A stretch of DNA of 64,000 nucleotides from Pseudomonas extremaustralis (GCF_900102035.1 NZ_LT629689.1:992001-1056000); one strand, 5' to 3'; positions 27,810-39,723 are shown, counted from the first letter of the stretch. Program-made: numbers and translations. Notes: generated from the letters alone by a model not told the origin.

Positions 27810-28817
27810 TCACTGAACCGCGCCCGCTGGCGTGTTCAACAACACAACGGCAGCAGTCACCAGCAAATTGATCAGGGTCAGCGGCAGGCAGAAACGCCAG
27901 CTGAAATCCATCACCTGGTCATACCGTGGACGCGGAATGGACGCGCGCAGCAGGATAAACAACATGATGAAGAACGCGGTCTTCAGTAAGAACCAGAAGA
28001 TCGCCAGCTGCGGCAGGATGCCGAACGGACCGTGCCAGCCGCCGAAGAACAGCGTGACCAGCAGGGCCGAGATCAAGATGATGCCGATGTACTCACCGAC
28101 GAAGAACATGCCCCATTTCATGCCGGCATATTCAATGTGGTAACCGTCGGCCAGTTCCTGTTCCGCTTCCGGCTGGTCGAACGGATGACGGTGAGTCACG
28201 GCCACGCCAGCGATGAAGAAGGTACAGAAGCCGAAGAACTGCGGAATGATGAACCACAGGTTCTGCGCCTGGTATTCGACGATATCGCGCATGTTGAACG
28301 AGCCGACCTGGATCACGATGCCCATCAGCGCCAGGCCCATGAACACTTCGTAGGACACGGTCTGGGCCGAAGCCCGCAAGCTGCCCAGGAGGGCGAACTT
28401 GTTGTTGCTCGACCAGCCGGCGAACAGCACCGCGTAGACCGACAGACCGGCCATGGCGAAGAAGAACAGCAAGCCGATGTTCAGGTCCGCGACGCCCCAG
28501 GTCGGGGTGACCGGGATGATCGCGAAGGCGATCAGCAAGGCGCTCATGGCCACGACCGGCGCCAGGGTGAAGATCACCTTGTCGGCGAACGGCGGGGTCC
28601 AGTCTTCCTTGAAGAACATTTTCAGCATGTCGGCAGCGATCTGGAACATACCGAATGGGCCGACGCGGTTCGGACCATAGCGGTCCTGCCACCAGCCCAG
28701 CAGGCGACGTTCGACGAAGCTGAGCAGCGCGCCCGCCACGACCACGGCCAACAGGATCACGATGGCCTTGACGACCGAGATGATCACGTCGATCACTTCA
28801 GGGGTGAACCAAGTCAT
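27810..28817 (-). CDS. nuoH: NADH-quinone oxidoreductase subunit H
   Basis: The 335-residue membrane subunit forms much of the quinone chamber. It has about eight to nine helices; conserved parts include the loop [20 protein letters not shown] and the acidic loop [19 protein letters not shown]. The start overlaps the nuoG stop (ATGA), so translation is probably coupled. Confidence 0.96.
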   Translation of the reverse strand: MTWFTPEVIDVIISVVKAIVILLAVVVAGALLSFVERRLLGWWQDRYGPNRVGPFGMFQIAADMLKMFFKEDWTPPFADKVIFTLAPVVAMSALLIAFAIIPVTPTWGVADLNIGLLFFFAMAGLSVYAVLFAGWSSNNKFALLGSLRASAQTVSYEVFMGLALMGIVIQVGSFNMRDIVEYQAQNLWFIIPQFFGFCTFFIAGVAVTHRHPFDQPEAEQELADGYHIEYAGMKWGMFFVGEYIGIILISALLVTLFFGGWHGPFGILPQLAIFWFLLKTAFFIMLFILLRASIPRPRYDQVMDFSWRFCLPLTLINLLVTAAVVLLNTPAGAVQ

Positions 28818-31528
28818 TGCGCTGCCTCCTGCAGACCATCAACGGTTTTGCCAAAGATGGCCGGCGGGATACCGGCGATACCCTTGGGCAGTGCGACCAG
28901 GCCGGCGCCCAGCTCTTCGTTGATACGCAGTGGCAGACGCAGGGTCTGGCCAGCCACGTTCAGGCTGAGCAGGGCACCGTCGTTGACACCCAGGCGATCG
29001 GCTTCGGACTTGGCCAAGGACACGTAGGCTTCTGGAATGCGCTCTTGCACCGGCGCGGCCTTGGAAGAGGTCTCTTCGCTGCCGAACAGGTGGAAGAACG
29101 GCACAACCTGCCAGGTGCCCTGGGCCGGGTTGAACGGACGCGGTACGGCGGCGAACCAGTTCAGCGCATCGCCCTGGGGTTCGATCAGGCGGGTGCCCGG
29201 GTCGCCAGCGCGGATGTGACCACCGACTTCGTCCTGGAATTTGTTCCAGGCCTGCGGCGAGTTCCAGCCCGGCGACCAGGCGAACGGCACCTGCTGACGG
29301 GGCTCGACCGAACCCGAGTAACCTTCCATGGAGAAGGCGAACGCGGTGTCCTCGTCCTGCGGGGTACGCGGCTCGTGCACGCTGATATTCGCGCGCATGG
29401 CGGTACGACCGGAGTAGCGCAGCGGCTCACGGGCCAGTTTCAAGCCCTTGATGCGGAACGCGGCGGACGGCGCGGCGTCGACAATGCGCGCCAGTTGCGG
29501 TGCGCTCGCGGCGACAGCGGCGGTGACGTGGTCGAGCAGGGTCCAGTCGATCGGCTGGTTCAGCAGGGTCGAGCGCAGGGCATGCAGCCAGCGCCAGCCT
29601 TCGTGAACCTGGATGCTGGCGTCCATGTACTTCGGATCGAACACCTGGAAGAAGCGCTGGGCGCGGCCTTCCTGGCTGACCAGGGTACCGTCGCCTTCGG
29701 CGAAGGTGGCGGCCGGCAGCACCAGGTCGGCACGCTCGCTGGTAGCGGTCTTCTGGTGGTCGGCGACGATCAGCACTTTGGCGGCGTTCAGTGCCGCGTC
29801 AACCTTGGCGGCATCGGTGCGGGTGTACAGGTCGTTTTCCAGCACCACGATGGCGTCGGCTTTGCCGTCGATCACGGTTTGCAGGGCTGCGTCCAGGGAT
29901 TCGCCACCGAGCATGGCCAGGCCAAGGCTGTTGGCTTCCGGTACGACCAGGCTGATGGAACCGTTCTTGTCGCGCAGCTTCAAGGCCTTGGCGATGTTGG
30001 CAGCGGCTTCGATCAGTGCCTTGGAACCCAGCGAGGTACCGGCAATGATCAGCGGACGCTTGGCCGCCAGCAGGGCGTCGGCGATGCGCTGGGCGAGCGC
30101 CACGGCTTCAGCGTCCAGGCCTTCGACGGCAGGCGCGCTGGCGTCGAGGGCGTGGGCCACGGCAAAACCGAGGCGGGCCAGGTCATCCGGCGCGGCGTGT
30201 ACGCATTCTTCGGCGATGTCGTCGAGCTTGGTTTCGGCCAGGCTGGCGATAAACAGCGGGTTCAGCGCGTGCTGGCCGATGTTTTTCACTGCGGCGTTGA
30301 GCCAAGGCTGTACGCGCATGGATTCGGCCATGGCTTCGGCCTTGCCTTTGACCGACTGACGCAGCGACAGGGCGATACGCGCGGCGGTCTGGGTCAGGTC
30401 TTCACCGAGCACGAAGATCGCATCGTGGTCTTCGATGTCGCGCATGTTCGGTACCGGCAGCGGGCTGTCGTTCAGCACCTGCAGGACCAGGCGGATGCGC
30501 TCCAGCTCACCGGCTTCGATACCGCTGTAGAAGTGTTCGGCGCCGACCAGTTCGCGCAACGCGTAGTTGCTTTCGAGGCTGGCGCGTGGCGAACCGATAC
30601 CGACGATGTTGCGACCGCGCAGCAGGTCGGCGGCTTTATCCAGGGCTTCGTCGGTGTTCAGCTTCGCACCGCCGGCCAGCAGTGGCTGGCGTGGGCGGTC
30701 TTTGCGGTTGACGTAGCCATAGCCGAAACGGCCACGGTCGCACAGGAAGTACTGGTTGACCGAACCGTTGAAGCGGTTTTCGATGCGACGCAATTCGCCG
30801 TAGCGTTCGCCGGGGGAGATGTTGCAACCGCTGGAGCAGCCATGGCAGATGCTTGGTGCGAACTGCATGTCCCACTTACGGTTGTAGCGCTCGGAGTGGG
30901 TCTTGTCGGTGAACACGCCGGTCGGGCAGACCTCGGTGAGGTTGCCGGAGAATTCGCTTTCCAGTACGCCGTCTTCAACGCGACCGAAGTACACGTTGTC
31001 GTGGGCGCCGAATACGCCGAGGTCGGTGCCGCCGGCGTAGTCTTTATAGAAACGCACGCAGCGGTAGCAGGCGATGCAGCGGTTCATTTCGTGAGCAATG
31101 AACGGGCCGAGTTCCTGGTTCTGGTGGGTGCGCTTGGTGAAGCGATAGCGGCGCTCGTTGTGGCCGGTCATCACCGTCATGTCTTGCAGGTGGCAGTGAC
31201 CGCCTTCCTCACAGACTGGGCAGTCGTGGGGGTGGTTGGTCATCAGCCATTCGACGACACTGGCGCGGAACGCCTTGGATTCTTCATCGTCGATGGAGAT
31301 CCAGGTGTTGTCGGTGGCTGGGGTCATGCAGGACATGACGATGCGACCACGGGTGTCGTTCTCGTCGGTGTACTGCTTGACCGCACACTGGCGACAGGCA
31401 CCGACGCTACCAAGCGCGGGGTGCCAGCAGAAATACGGGATGTCGAGGCCTAGTGACAGACACGCCTGTAACAGGTTGTCCGCCCCATCGACTTCGAGCG
31501 CTTTGCCGTCTACGTGGATAGTGGCCAT
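28814..31528 (-). CDS. nuoG: NADH-quinone oxidoreductase subunit G
   Basis: This large 904-residue iron-sulfur subunit of the peripheral arm has an N-terminal [2Fe-2S] ferredoxin domain (Cys34, 45, 48 and 67). It also has the His/Cys motif [12 protein letters not shown], 4Fe-4S sites around [10 protein letters not shown] and CHGCSSGC, and a molybdopterin-oxidoreductase-like C-terminal domain that carries no cofactor in this family. It is separated from nuoF by 135 bases, the largest gap inside the operon. Confidence 0.96.
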   Translation of the reverse strand: MATIHVDGKALEVDGADNLLQACLSLGLDIPYFCWHPALGSVGACRQCAVKQYTDENDTRGRIVMSCMTPATDNTWISIDDEESKAFRASVVEWLMTNHPHDCPVCEEGGHCHLQDMTVMTGHNERRYRFTKRTHQNQELGPFIAHEMNRCIACYRCVRFYKDYAGGTDLGVFGAHDNVYFGRVEDGVLESEFSGNLTEVCPTGVFTDKTHSERYNRKWDMQFAPSICHGCSSGCNISPGERYGELRRIENRFNGSVNQYFLCDRGRFGYGYVNRKDRPRQPLLAGGAKLNTDEALDKAADLLRGRNIVGIGSPRASLESNYALRELVGAEHFYSGIEAGELERIRLVLQVLNDSPLPVPNMRDIEDHDAIFVLGEDLTQTAARIALSLRQSVKGKAEAMAESMRVQPWLNAAVKNIGQHALNPLFIASLAETKLDDIAEECVHAAPDDLARLGFAVAHALDASAPAVEGLDAEAVALAQRIADALLAAKRPLIIAGTSLGSKALIEAAANIAKALKLRDKNGSISLVVPEANSLGLAMLGGESLDAALQTVIDGKADAIVVLENDLYTRTDAAKVDAALNAAKVLIVADHQKTATSERADLVLPAATFAEGDGTLVSQEGRAQRFFQVFDPKYMDASIQVHEGWRWLHALRSTLLNQPIDWTLLDHVTAAVAASAPQLARIVDAAPSAAFRIKGLKLAREPLRYSGRTAMRANISVHEPRTPQDEDTAFAFSMEGYSGSVEPRQQVPFAWSPGWNSPQAWNKFQDEVGGHIRAGDPGTRLIEPQGDALNWFAAVPRPFNPAQGTWQVVPFFHLFGSEETSSKAAPVQERIPEAYVSLAKSEADRLGVNDGALLSLNVAGQTLRLPLRINEELGAGLVALPKGIAGIPPAIFGKTVDGLQEAAQ

Positions 31529-31663
31529 GGTTCAAAGATCTTCGTTGGCCCGTTGTCAGCGGGCGTGGCTAATGGAATCTTGTTATTCATGTGCATCAAC
31601 ACAGCCTTGACGGCGTCAGCACATGACGAGGCGAAGGGCACGGACCTTTCGCCTGTTTAAGCG
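31529..31663 (-). promoter_or_regulatory. nuoF-nuoG spacer with stem-loop
   Basis: The 135-base gap inside an otherwise tight operon contains a hairpin with one mismatch at 31630-31653 (GGCGAAGGG pairing with CCTTTCGCC), 11 bases after the nuoF stop. No T run follows on the minus strand, so termination is unlikely. RNA processing or stability control is possible. Confidence 0.45.
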
Positions 31664-33019
31664 TTACGCGCCGACTACGATCGGCTTCGCCAGAGGCGGG
31701 ACGGCGGCGCGGGTAGGCGCGATGCCGGCTTCGAACTCCGAGCGGAAATATTTGATTGCGCTGCCCAATGGCTCCACGGCGCCCGGTGCGTGAGCACAGA
31801 AAGTCTTGCCTGGGCCGAGGAAACCGACCAGACCCAGCAGGGTCTCGATGTCACCCTCGCGGCCTTCGCCTTTTTCCAGGGCCATCAGCAGCTTGACGCT
31901 CCACGGCAGACCATCGCGGCATGGGGTGCAGAAGCCGCAGGATTCACGGGCAAAGAACTGCTCCATGTTGCGCAGCAGCGAGACCATGTTCACGGTGTTG
32001 TCCACCGCCATCGCCAGGCCGGTACCCATCCGGGTGCCCACCTTGCCGATGCCGCCGGCATACATCTGTGCGTCGAGGTGCTCGGGGAGCAGGAAGCCGG
32101 TACCGGCGCCGCCTGGCTGCCAGGCCTTGAGGGTGTAGCCGTCGCGCATGCCGCCGGCGTAGTCCTCGAACAACTCGCGCGCGGTTACGCCGAACGGCAG
32201 TTCCCACAAGCCAGGGTTCTTGACCTTGCCGGAGAAGCCCATGAGCTTGGTGCCCATGTCTTCACTGCCTTCGCGGGCCAACGATTTGTACCAGTCCACG
32301 CCGTCGGCAATGATCGCCGGCACGTTGCACAGGGTTTCGACGTTGTTCACGCAGGTCGGCTTGCCCCACACGCCGACGGCGGCAGGGAAGGGTGGCTTGG
32401 AGCGCGGGTTGGCGCGGCGGCCTTCGAGGGAGTTGATCAGTGCGGTTTCTTCACCGCAGATATAACGCCCGGCGCCGGTGTGCACGAACAGCTCGAAGTC
32501 GAAGCCCGAGCCGAGGATGTTCTTGCCCAGCAGGCCCGCTGCCTTGGCTTCTTGCACGGCACGGTTGAGGTGCTTGGCGGCGGTGGTGTATTCGCCACGC
32601 AGGAAGATGTAGCCACGGTAGGTTTTCAGCGCACGGGCGCTGATCAGCATGCCTTCGATCAGCAGATGGGGCAGTTGCTCCATCAGCATGCGGTCTTTCC
32701 AGGTGTTGGGCTCCATTTCATCCGCGTTGCACAACAGGTAGCGGATGTTGATGGATTCGTCTTTGGGCATCAGGCCCCACTTCACACCAGTGGGGAAGCC
32801 TGCGCCGCCGCGGCCTTTGAGGCCGGCGTCTTTGACGGTCTGGACGATGTCGTCCTGGGCCATGTCGGCGAAGGCTTTACGCGCAGCGGCGTAGCCGTTC
32901 TTGGCCTGGTACTCGTCGAGCCATACCGGCTCGGCATCGTCACGCAGGCGCCAGGTCAGCGGGTGAGTCTCGGGCGACCGCTTGATGCGGTTGGCCGGGC
33001 CGAAGGAAGTCAGGGTCAT
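31664..33019 (-). CDS. nuoF: NADH-quinone oxidoreductase subunit F (NADH/FMN site)
   Basis: This 451-residue subunit oxidises NADH and carries FMN and 4Fe-4S cluster N3. The glycine-rich nucleotide site [17 protein letters not shown] (about 65-81) and a second Gly-rich stretch are present. The cluster cysteines are in [12 protein letters not shown] plus a downstream Cys near KTFCAHA. It overlaps nuoE by 4 bases. Confidence 0.97.
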   Translation of the reverse strand: MTLTSFGPANRIKRSPETHPLTWRLRDDAEPVWLDEYQAKNGYAAARKAFADMAQDDIVQTVKDAGLKGRGGAGFPTGVKWGLMPKDESINIRYLLCNADEMEPNTWKDRMLMEQLPHLLIEGMLISARALKTYRGYIFLRGEYTTAAKHLNRAVQEAKAAGLLGKNILGSGFDFELFVHTGAGRYICGEETALINSLEGRRANPRSKPPFPAAVGVWGKPTCVNNVETLCNVPAIIADGVDWYKSLAREGSEDMGTKLMGFSGKVKNPGLWELPFGVTARELFEDYAGGMRDGYTLKAWQPGGAGTGFLLPEHLDAQMYAGGIGKVGTRMGTGLAMAVDNTVNMVSLLRNMEQFFARESCGFCTPCRDGLPWSVKLLMALEKGEGREGDIETLLGLVGFLGPGKTFCAHAPGAVEPLGSAIKYFRSEFEAGIAPTRAAVPPLAKPIVVGA

Positions 33020-33513
33020 GGGTAGCCCTCGAGCAATTGGGTCACGCCAGCAGGCTGCACGTCACCGAATGTGTCGTCGTCGATCATCAGCGCCGGCGCC
33101 TTGTCGCAGTTGCCCAGGCAGCACACCGGCAGCAGCGTGAAGCGGCCGTCCGGGGTGGTCTGGCCGAGGCCGATGCCTAGCTTGGCCTGGATTTCGCTGA
33201 CCACCGATTCGTGGCCACCGATGTAGCAGACCATGCTGTCGCACACGCGAATGATGTGGCGACCCACAGGCTGGCGGAAGATCTGGCTGTAGAACGTGGC
33301 CACGCCTTCAACGTCGCTGGCAGGGATGCCGAGGATCTCGCCGATGGCGTAGAGGGCGCCGTCCGGCACCCAGCCACGTTCCTTCTGGACGATCTTCAAG
33401 GCTTCGATCGACGCCGCGCGCGGGTCTTCGTAGTGATGCAGCTCGTGCTCGATGGCCGAGCGCTCGGTTTCACTCAGGGTGAAACGGTCTGTCTGGATAA
33501 GCGTGCTATTCAT
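33016..33513 (-). CDS. nuoE: NADH-quinone oxidoreductase subunit E
   Basis: This 165-residue thioredoxin-like subunit holds the [2Fe-2S] cluster N1a through Cys residues in [10 protein letters not shown] and [13 protein letters not shown]. It forms the NADH-input module with NuoF and NuoG. The start is 2 bases after the nuoCD stop and the end overlaps nuoF. Confidence 0.96.
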   Translation of the reverse strand: MNSTLIQTDRFTLSETERSAIEHELHHYEDPRAASIEALKIVQKERGWVPDGALYAIGEILGIPASDVEGVATFYSQIFRQPVGRHIIRVCDSMVCYIGGHESVVSEIQAKLGIGLGQTTPDGRFTLLPVCCLGNCDKAPALMIDDDTFGDVQPAGVTQLLEGYP

Positions 33514-33515
33514 GC

Positions 33516-35300
33516 TTAGCGGTCCACGTCGGCCATAACGAAATCGATACTACCCAGGTACGCAATCAAGTCCGCGACCATCTCGCCTTTGATCACCGAA
33601 GGGATCTGCTGCAAGTGGGCGAAGCTTGGGGTACGGATCCGGGTGCGGTAGCTCATGGTGCCGCCATCGCTCGTCAGGTAATAACTGTTGATACCCTTGG
33701 TCGCTTCGATCATCTGGAAGGACTCGTTGGCCGGCATCACCGGGCCCCACGAGACTTGCAGGAAGTGCGTGATCAGGGTTTCGATGTGCTGCAGCGTGCG
33801 CTCTTTCGGCGGTGGCGTGGTCAGCGGGTGATCCGCCTTGTACGGGCCGGCCGGCATATTGCGCATGCACTGCTCGATGATCTTCAGGCTCTGGCGCATT
33901 TCTTCGACGCGCACGATGCAACGGTCGTAGGCATCGCCATTGGCCGCCAGCGGCACTTCGAACTCGAAGTTCTCATAGCCGGAGTACGGACGCGCCTTGC
34001 GCAGGTCGAAGTCGCAACCGGTGGAACGCAGGCCCGCACCAGTGACGCCCCATTCCAGGGCTTCCTTGGTGTTGTACTGGGCAACGCCGATGGTCCGGCC
34101 CCTGAGGATGCTGTTGTCGAGCGCGGCTTTCTGATACTCGTCCAGACGCTTGGGCATCCAGTCGATGAATTCCTTGACCAGTCGATCCCAGCCGTTGGGC
34201 AGGTCGTGCGCCACACCGCCAATGCGGTACCAGGCCGGGTGCAGGCGGAAACCGGTAATGGCTTCGATGACCTTGTAGGCGCGCTGACGGTCGGTGAAGG
34301 TGAAGAACACCGGGGTCATGGCGCCGACGTCCTGGATATAGGTACCCAGGAACAGCAGGTGGCTGGTGATCCGGAAGAACTCGGCCATCATGATGCGGAT
34401 GGTGTCGACGCGGTCCGGCACCTTGATGCCGGCCAGTTTCTCGACCGAGAGCACATACGGCAGGTTGTTCATCACGCCGCCGAGGTAGTCGATACGGTCG
34501 GTGTACGGGATGAAGCTGTGCCAGGACTGACGCTCGGCCATCTTCTCGGCACCACGGTGGTGGTAACCGATGTCCGGCACGCAGTCGACGATTTCTTCGC
34601 CGTCCAGTTGCAGGATGATACGGAACGCACCGTGGGCCGAAGGGTGGTTCGGGCCCAGGTTGAGGAACATGTAGTCCTCGTTGGTGCCGGAGCGTTTCAT
34701 GCCCCAGTCTTCCGGACGGAAGCGCGCAGCTTCTTCTTCCAGCTGCTGCTTGGCCAGGTTGAGGCTGAAAGGGTCGAATTCGGTGGCGCGGGCCGGGAAG
34801 TCCTTGCGCAGCGGGTGACCTTCCCAGGTTGGCGGCATCATGATGCGCGTCAAGTGCGGGTGGCCGGGGAAGTCGATACCGAACATGTCCCAGACTTCGC
34901 GTTCGTACCAGCTGGCGTTGGGCCAGATACCGGTCACGGTCGGCACGCTCAGGTCGCTTTCGGAAAGAGCGACCTTGATCATCACGTCGCTGTTACGTTC
35001 GATCGACAGCAGGTGATAGAACACGGTGAAGTCGGCACCGCTCGGCAGCCCCTGGCGCTTGGTGCGCAGGCGCTCGTCCACGCCATGCAGGTCATAAAGC
35101 ATGACGTAGGGCTTGGGCAGGTTACGCAGGAAGGTCAGGACTTCGACGAGCTTGGCGCGCGCCACCCACAGCACCGGCATACCGGTGCGTGTGGCCTGGG
35201 CGGTGAAGGCGTCAGGGCCAAAACGGTTATTGAGTTCGACGACCACATCCTGGTCGTCTGCCTTGTAAGGCGGGATGTACAGAGCACTGCCTGTAGTCAT
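33516..35300 (-). CDS. nuoC: NADH-quinone oxidoreductase fused subunit C/D
   Basis: The 594-residue fusion has a NuoC (30 kDa-type) N-terminal domain with [21 protein letters not shown] linker leads to the NuoD (49 kDa-type) domain, which starts near [15 protein letters not shown] and contributes to the quinone site with NuoB. The C/D fusion (also called nuoCD) is normal for Pseudomonas and E. coli. It lies 72 bases after nuoB. Confidence 0.96.
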   Translation of the reverse strand: MTTGSALYIPPYKADDQDVVVELNNRFGPDAFTAQATRTGMPVLWVARAKLVEVLTFLRNLPKPYVMLYDLHGVDERLRTKRQGLPSGADFTVFYHLLSIERNSDVMIKVALSESDLSVPTVTGIWPNASWYEREVWDMFGIDFPGHPHLTRIMMPPTWEGHPLRKDFPARATEFDPFSLNLAKQQLEEEAARFRPEDWGMKRSGTNEDYMFLNLGPNHPSAHGAFRIILQLDGEEIVDCVPDIGYHHRGAEKMAERQSWHSFIPYTDRIDYLGGVMNNLPYVLSVEKLAGIKVPDRVDTIRIMMAEFFRITSHLLFLGTYIQDVGAMTPVFFTFTDRQRAYKVIEAITGFRLHPAWYRIGGVAHDLPNGWDRLVKEFIDWMPKRLDEYQKAALDNSILRGRTIGVAQYNTKEALEWGVTGAGLRSTGCDFDLRKARPYSGYENFEFEVPLAANGDAYDRCIVRVEEMRQSLKIIEQCMRNMPAGPYKADHPLTTPPPKERTLQHIETLITHFLQVSWGPVMPANESFQMIEATKGINSYYLTSDGGTMSYRTRIRTPSFAHLQQIPSVIKGEMVADLIAYLGSIDFVMADVDR

Positions 35301-35372
35301 GGTTTTTTATCGCTTTCGGTCAACGTAAAGAATGAAACCAGGTTTTCGTTCTATGAAAGAAACGGTGCTGGA

Positions 35373-36047
35373 TCAGACTTCGTCGGGGCTGCGCAGGTTG
35401 GTGACCTGAATACGCTGTTCGCGGCGCTGTTCCTTTTGTGACGGCATCTCGGCGCGGTAGACGCCTTGATCTCCGACAACCCAGGAAAGTGGGCGACGCT
35501 CCTTGCCAATCGATTCCTGCAACAGCATCAAGCCTTGCAGAAATGCTTCGGGGCGGGGCGGGCAGCCAGGCACGTAGACGTCCACGGGCAGGAACTTGTC
35601 CACCCCCTGAACCACGGAGTAGATGTCGTACATGCCACCGGAGTTGGCGCACGAACCCATGGAGATAACCCACTTCGGCTCGAGCATTTGCTCGTAGAGA
35701 CGCTGAATGATCGGCGCCATCTTGATGAAGCAGGTTCCGGCGATAACCATGAAATCCGCCTGGCGCGGTGATGCCCGGATCACCTCGGCGCCAAAGCGCG
35801 CGATGTCGTGGGGCGCCGTGAAGGCGGTGGTCATTTCCACGTAGCAGCAGGACAGACCGAAGTTGTACGGCCACAGGGAGTTTTTACGTCCCCAGTTGAC
35901 CGCGCCACTCAGCACGTCTTCCAGCTTGCCCATGTAGATGTTTTTGTGGACTTGGTCTTCTAACGGATCGGAAACGGTTTCCCGTTCGCCGATGGGGTAC
36001 TGCTCGTTAGGAGCATCCGGGTCGATCCTGGTGAGATTGTATTGCAT
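35373..36047 (-). CDS. nuoB: NADH-quinone oxidoreductase subunit B (cluster N2)
   Basis: This 224-residue subunit starts at the ATG at 36045-36047; GAGG lies 8 bases before it, and a TTG two codons upstream is less likely. It binds the terminal 4Fe-4S cluster N2 that reduces quinone, through the Cys pair in [18 protein letters not shown] and VPGCPPRPE. The start follows the nuoA stop by 10 bases. Confidence 0.96.
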   Translation of the reverse strand: MQYNLTRIDPDAPNEQYPIGERETVSDPLEDQVHKNIYMGKLEDVLSGAVNWGRKNSLWPYNFGLSCCYVEMTTAFTAPHDIARFGAEVIRASPRQADFMVIAGTCFIKMAPIIQRLYEQMLEPKWVISMGSCANSGGMYDIYSVVQGVDKFLPVDVYVPGCPPRPEAFLQGLMLLQESIGKERRPLSWVVGDQGVYRAEMPSQKEQRREQRIQVTNLRSPDEV

Positions 36048-36057
36048 CGCCAAAGCC

Positions 36058-36471
36058 TCATTGTTTCAGCTTCGCTTGCCGCTTGCGACGAGCTTCCGGA
36101 GCCCAATCAAGGGCGCCCACTCGAAATAGGTAGACAAGGCCTGCCAACAGAATTGCTATGAAAACGAGGGCTTCGACGAATCCGGTCCAGCCGCTTTCGC
36201 GGACGGACACAGACCAGGCAAAGAGAAAGAGGGCTTCGATATCGAAGATCACGAAGAGCATCGCGACCAGATAGAATTTGGCGGAGAGTCGCAGGCGGGC
36301 ACCACCTGTAGGCAGCATGCCGGACTCGAACGGTTCGTTCTTGCTGCGGCCCCAGGCTTTTGAGCCTAGGAGGCTGGAGACGCCGAGCATGAAGGCACAG
36401 AGGCCGACAACACCGAGGAGGAAAATGGCAAAGCCCCAGTTGTGGGCCATGAGTCCTGTCGCTTCGGTCAT
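36058..36471 (-). CDS. nuoA: NADH-quinone oxidoreductase subunit A
   Basis: This is a 137-residue, three-helix membrane subunit. The ATG at 36469-36471 is chosen for family length and an AAGGA about 9 bases upstream; the longer frame lacks support. The conserved loop around [17 protein letters not shown] lies between helices 1 and 2, and [14 protein letters not shown] is the acidic TM2. It is the first gene of the operon, so the promoter lies upstream in 36472-36960. Confidence 0.95.
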   Translation of the reverse strand: MTEATGLMAHNWGFAIFLLGVVGLCAFMLGVSSLLGSKAWGRSKNEPFESGMLPTGGARLRLSAKFYLVAMLFVIFDIEALFLFAWSVSVRESGWTGFVEALVFIAILLAGLVYLFRVGALDWAPEARRKRQAKLKQ

Positions 36472-36967
36472 GCTGGTAATCCTTAGCAGAGAGCAAAGGT
36501 CTCTGAGCTCGAGAAAGTAATAATGCAGTGACGATATGTCGCAGCGCAATCAATCGCGTTGATTTTATGGCTAAACACCGGGCAAGTAAAATTCCGATGG
36601 TGAAATTATTCGATGGAATAACGGCATAGTGTACCTTCCTGGGGCTGCAGCCCTTGTAATTCGGGCATTAGCGGGCATTTGATCAAATGTGTTTTGTTTA
36701 ACCTGTAACAGCGTTTTCATGTGCCAAATGATAATGAATGTTGTTTGGGTGGGTTTTAAGTGGGTGGTTGTGGTGGGGCGGGGGAAGTTGCCGTTACTTG
36801 CTTGATTACCGCTTAGTTGCCGGAATGGATCTTTTAACCGATTTGATCGCGCTGAATGCCGCTCTGGATCAATATTTTGTACAAAAAACTTCAGGCTCAT
36901 CACATTTGCCCCCTCCCATATTTTTGGTCCTGGTGGTCTCCAGAGCGCATTTTTCCGGGCAAAAAAA
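36472..36967 (-). promoter_or_regulatory. nuo operon upstream region
   Basis: I see no gene in these roughly 500 AT-rich bases. A perfect 14-base palindrome, CATTTGATCAAATG, is at 36676-36689, about 205 bases before nuoA. A 6-bp inverted repeat, TTATTC-GATG-GAATAA, is at 36606-36621. Either could be an operator. The palindrome does not match the spaced Anr/Fnr consensus. Promoter elements were not assigned. Confidence 0.45.
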
Positions 36968-36988
36968 CGCCCCGAACGAGTCGGGGCG
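36968..36988 (-). terminator. Terminator of aceA
   Basis: CGCCCCGA and TCGGGGCG form a perfect 8-bp stem around a 5-base loop; a seven-base T run follows on the minus strand. It lies 65 bases after the aceA stop. Confidence 0.93.
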
Positions 36989-37053
36989 TAATTGTCGCGC
37001 GGTACGGCGGTTAGCTCTTCAGCGGGACCGCAGTGGCCGTGTTCTCACTTCAA

Positions 37054-38379
37054 TCAGTGGAACTGCTCTTCTTCGGTCGAACCGGTCAGCGCGGTCACGG
37101 ACGAGGTGCCGCCCTGGATCACGGTGGTCATGTCGTCGAAGTAGCCGGTGCCGACTTCCTGCTGGTGAGCCACGAAGGTGTAACCTTTGGCGGCGTCAGC
37201 GAATTCCTGCTCCTGCAGTCGCACGTAGGCGGTCATGTCGTTGCGGGCGTAGTCGTGCGCCAGGTTGAACATGCTGTGCCACATGTTGTGAATGCCGGCC
37301 AGGGTAATGAACTGGTGCTTGTAGCCCATGGCGGACAGTTCGCGCTGGAACTTGGCGATGGTCGCGTCGTCCAGGTTTTTCTTCCAGTTGAAGGAAGGCG
37401 AGCAGTTGTAGGACAGCAGTTGGTCCGGGTATTCCTTTTTGATCGCTTCAGCGAAGCGACGGGCTTCTGCCAGGTCCGGCTTGGCGGTTTCGCACCAGAT
37501 CAGGTCGGCGTACGGGGCATAGGCCAGGCCGCGAGCGATGGCCTGGTCGAGACCGGCGCGTACTTTGTAGAAGCCTTCCTGAGTACGCTCGCCAGTGACG
37601 AACGGTTGGTCGTAAGGGTCGCAGTCCGAAGTCAGCAGGTCGGCAGCGTTGGCGTCGGTACGGGCCAGGATGATGGTCGGTGTGCCGGCAACGTCAGCCG
37701 CCAGACGGGCAGCGGTCAGTTTCTGTACGGCTTCTTGGGTCGGTACCAGTACCTTGCCGCCCATGTGGCCGCATTTCTTCACCGAGGCCAGTTGGTCTTC
37801 GAAGTGAACGCCGGCGGCGCCTGCTTCGATCATGCTCTTCATCAGCTCGTAGGCGTTCAGTACGCCGCCGAAACCGGCTTCGGCGTCAGCCACGATTGGA
37901 GCGAAGTAATCGATGTAGCCTTCATCGCCCGGGCCTTTACCGGCTTTCCACTGGATCTGGTCGGCGCGACGGAACGAGTTGTTGATGCGCTTGACCACGG
38001 TTGGTACGGAGTCCACCGGGTACAGCGATTGGTCGGGGTACATGGATTCAGCGGAGTTGTTGTCCGCAGCCACTTGCCAGCCGGACAGGTAGATCGCCTG
38101 GATACCGGCTTTTACCTGTTGTACTGCCTGGCCACCGGTCAGGGCGCCCATGCAGTTGACGAAATCTTTGTCGGGACGGAAGGAAGGCTTGGCGCCCTGG
38201 GTGACCAGGTTCCACAGCTTCTCGGCGCCGAGTTTTGCAAAGGTGTGCTCAGGTTGAACCGAGCCACGCAGGCGGACGACGTCAGCAGCGGAATAAGCGC
38301 GGGTCACGCCTTTCCAGCGTGGGTTTTCAGCCCAATCTTTTTCAAGGGCTGCAATTTGCTGTTCGCGTGTCAGTGCCAT
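37054..38379 (-). CDS. aceA: Isocitrate lyase
   Basis: This 441-residue cytosolic enzyme cleaves isocitrate to glyoxylate and succinate, the first step of the glyoxylate shunt used on acetate or fatty acids. The catalytic motif KKCGHMGGK is present, with active-site Cys203. [13 protein letters not shown] is the second signature region. Length fits the family. It is monocistronic, with its own terminator and a long leader upstream. Confidence 0.96.
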   Translation of the reverse strand: MALTREQQIAALEKDWAENPRWKGVTRAYSAADVVRLRGSVQPEHTFAKLGAEKLWNLVTQGAKPSFRPDKDFVNCMGALTGGQAVQQVKAGIQAIYLSGWQVAADNNSAESMYPDQSLYPVDSVPTVVKRINNSFRRADQIQWKAGKGPGDEGYIDYFAPIVADAEAGFGGVLNAYELMKSMIEAGAAGVHFEDQLASVKKCGHMGGKVLVPTQEAVQKLTAARLAADVAGTPTIILARTDANAADLLTSDCDPYDQPFVTGERTQEGFYKVRAGLDQAIARGLAYAPYADLIWCETAKPDLAEARRFAEAIKKEYPDQLLSYNCSPSFNWKKNLDDATIAKFQRELSAMGYKHQFITLAGIHNMWHSMFNLAHDYARNDMTAYVRLQEQEFADAAKGYTFVAHQQEVGTGYFDDMTTVIQGGTSSVTALTGSTEEEQFH

Positions 38380-38875
38380 GGGGAAAAACCTCGTCGCATA
38401 GGTCTGGGTGGAAAATTCCGTTTGCCAGCCACGTATTCAGTGCGTGGCAATGGCTGCTCGCTGATCAGAAGCTTAGGTGTTCAAGTCAAGTTCGGCGGAG
38501 AAGGCGACGGGATGAACGAAGAGGCTCAAGGGCGGAATTGAGCAGGTAAGGGCGAACTGCGAACGGTCTTCGGGCGTCGTGGGCCTTTGTACGATCCATC
38601 AGTGTGTAGCCGGGTTACCTGGTTAGCTTCCGTCCCTCGGGACAACTTCGTTCCAGTCGCAACCTCGTCAAACACACCTTGTGGGCGGTACAGACACGAA
38701 TCGGCTCAGGTGGATAACTTGGAGCGACGATCCGAAGGCCCTTGCCAGGGCCTCTGATTAGCGGGAGCGAGGCCATCATGCCCATGCTTTTTTGGATCGT
38801 CAAATGTTTTGTAGTGGTTTTTTTCAAGCACTACATCTTTAGTCTTAGGCGACTCGCCAGTCAGGTTTTGATGCT
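38380..38875. other. Intergenic region upstream of aceA, with hairpins
   Basis: I find no supported gene in these 496 bases. A perfect 7-bp stem, AGGCCCT-TGCC-AGGGCCT, lies at 38736-38753, and a GTCCC/GGGAC hairpin lies near 38632. The aceA promoter and perhaps a small RNA could be here, but no terminator with a clean T run supports a small RNA. Confidence 0.4.
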
Positions 38876-39613
38876 TCAGTTCAGAGTGTCGACTTTAACC
38901 CGCAAAGTCAGGTCGTCGCGGCCCTGGGTAGCGTAATTACGGGTTGTAGTGGATTTGTCGGCTTGTGTCTCGCGATTGATGCCGGCCACGGTAATCCATT
39001 CGCCCAGGCGACCGCTGATGGTTGTGTCGGTGCTTTGCACATTCACTACATCGGGACGCTCCTGGCTCATGCGGTCGTGATTGGTGCTGATCGCCAGGTG
39101 CACGGTCTCACCTGTGACGCTGGCGGTGACGTAGAAACCCTGGGTGACATTGCGGTACTGGGTCTGGTTTTGCGGGCGACCGTAGCTGTCGGGCTGGGTG
39201 GTGGTCAGCGGAACGCTCTGGCCCACCTGGATCAGTGCGGGGACGCCTTCGCTGGCCTGGATCTGCTGGATGCCGCCATCCCGGCTGGTGGTGCCGTAGC
39301 TGATGATGCGGGTCTGGCTGTCGGCGCTGTTTTGCTGGTTGTTTTCGTTGGTGTCGACGGTGATCAGCAGGCGTTTGGCTGGCGTGTCCAGTTGAGCGAG
39401 CAGGGCGCGCAGGTCCTGAATTTTGCCAGGGTCGGCGTTCACGATCAGTTGATTGCCATAGGCGCTGACGGTGCCGTCTTTACCGATGAAGTTCTGCGCC
39501 ACAGGCAATAGGTCGGTGCTGGTGCGGTTGCTCAGGTTGACGACTTCGGTGTCGGCCGCCGCCGTGAAGCTGGCGGTCAGGAGGAGGGCGGTGAGCAGGG
39601 TGCGTAGGGACAT
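38876..39613 (-). CDS. Exported secretin-N-domain-like protein
   Basis: This is a 245-residue protein with a signal peptide (MSLRTLLTALLLTASFTAAA). Residues about 22-75 look like the NolW/secretin N-domain (TSTDLLPVAQNFIGKDGTVS, then LIVNADPGKIQDLRALLAQL). The C-terminal half resembles the beta-rich start of a secretin domain but ends before the pore-forming core. No type II or III secretion genes are adjacent. It may be a standalone periplasmic or outer-membrane factor; function unknown. Confidence 0.7.
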   Translation of the reverse strand: MSLRTLLTALLLTASFTAAADTEVVNLSNRTSTDLLPVAQNFIGKDGTVSAYGNQLIVNADPGKIQDLRALLAQLDTPAKRLLITVDTNENNQQNSADSQTRIISYGTTSRDGGIQQIQASEGVPALIQVGQSVPLTTTQPDSYGRPQNQTQYRNVTQGFYVTASVTGETVHLAISTNHDRMSQERPDVVNVQSTDTTISGRLGEWITVAGINRETQADKSTTTRNYATQGRDDLTLRVKVDTLN

Positions 39614-39723
39614 GTCCGTTATCTCTGCGAGTCAAAGGCTTGATAGTGCCAGTTTGTCGGCCTGGCAGGTCGCAAGTTTAGTGAGGAACGAGCTGGATGT
39701 GCCGGGCGGGCCTGCTGTGGTGA

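Noticed and set aside
28817..31453. 878-codon open frame antisense to nuoG
   Set aside because: It is the mirror of a high-GC gene with strong third-position bias; its protein shows no domain, and nuoG is certain.
33516..35300. NuoC/NuoD fusion as a novelty
   Set aside because: The fusion is standard in Pseudomonas and enterobacteria.
36571..36903. 110-codon minus-strand open frame in the nuoA leader
   Set aside because: No ribosome site or family likeness, and it overlaps the likely promoter region.
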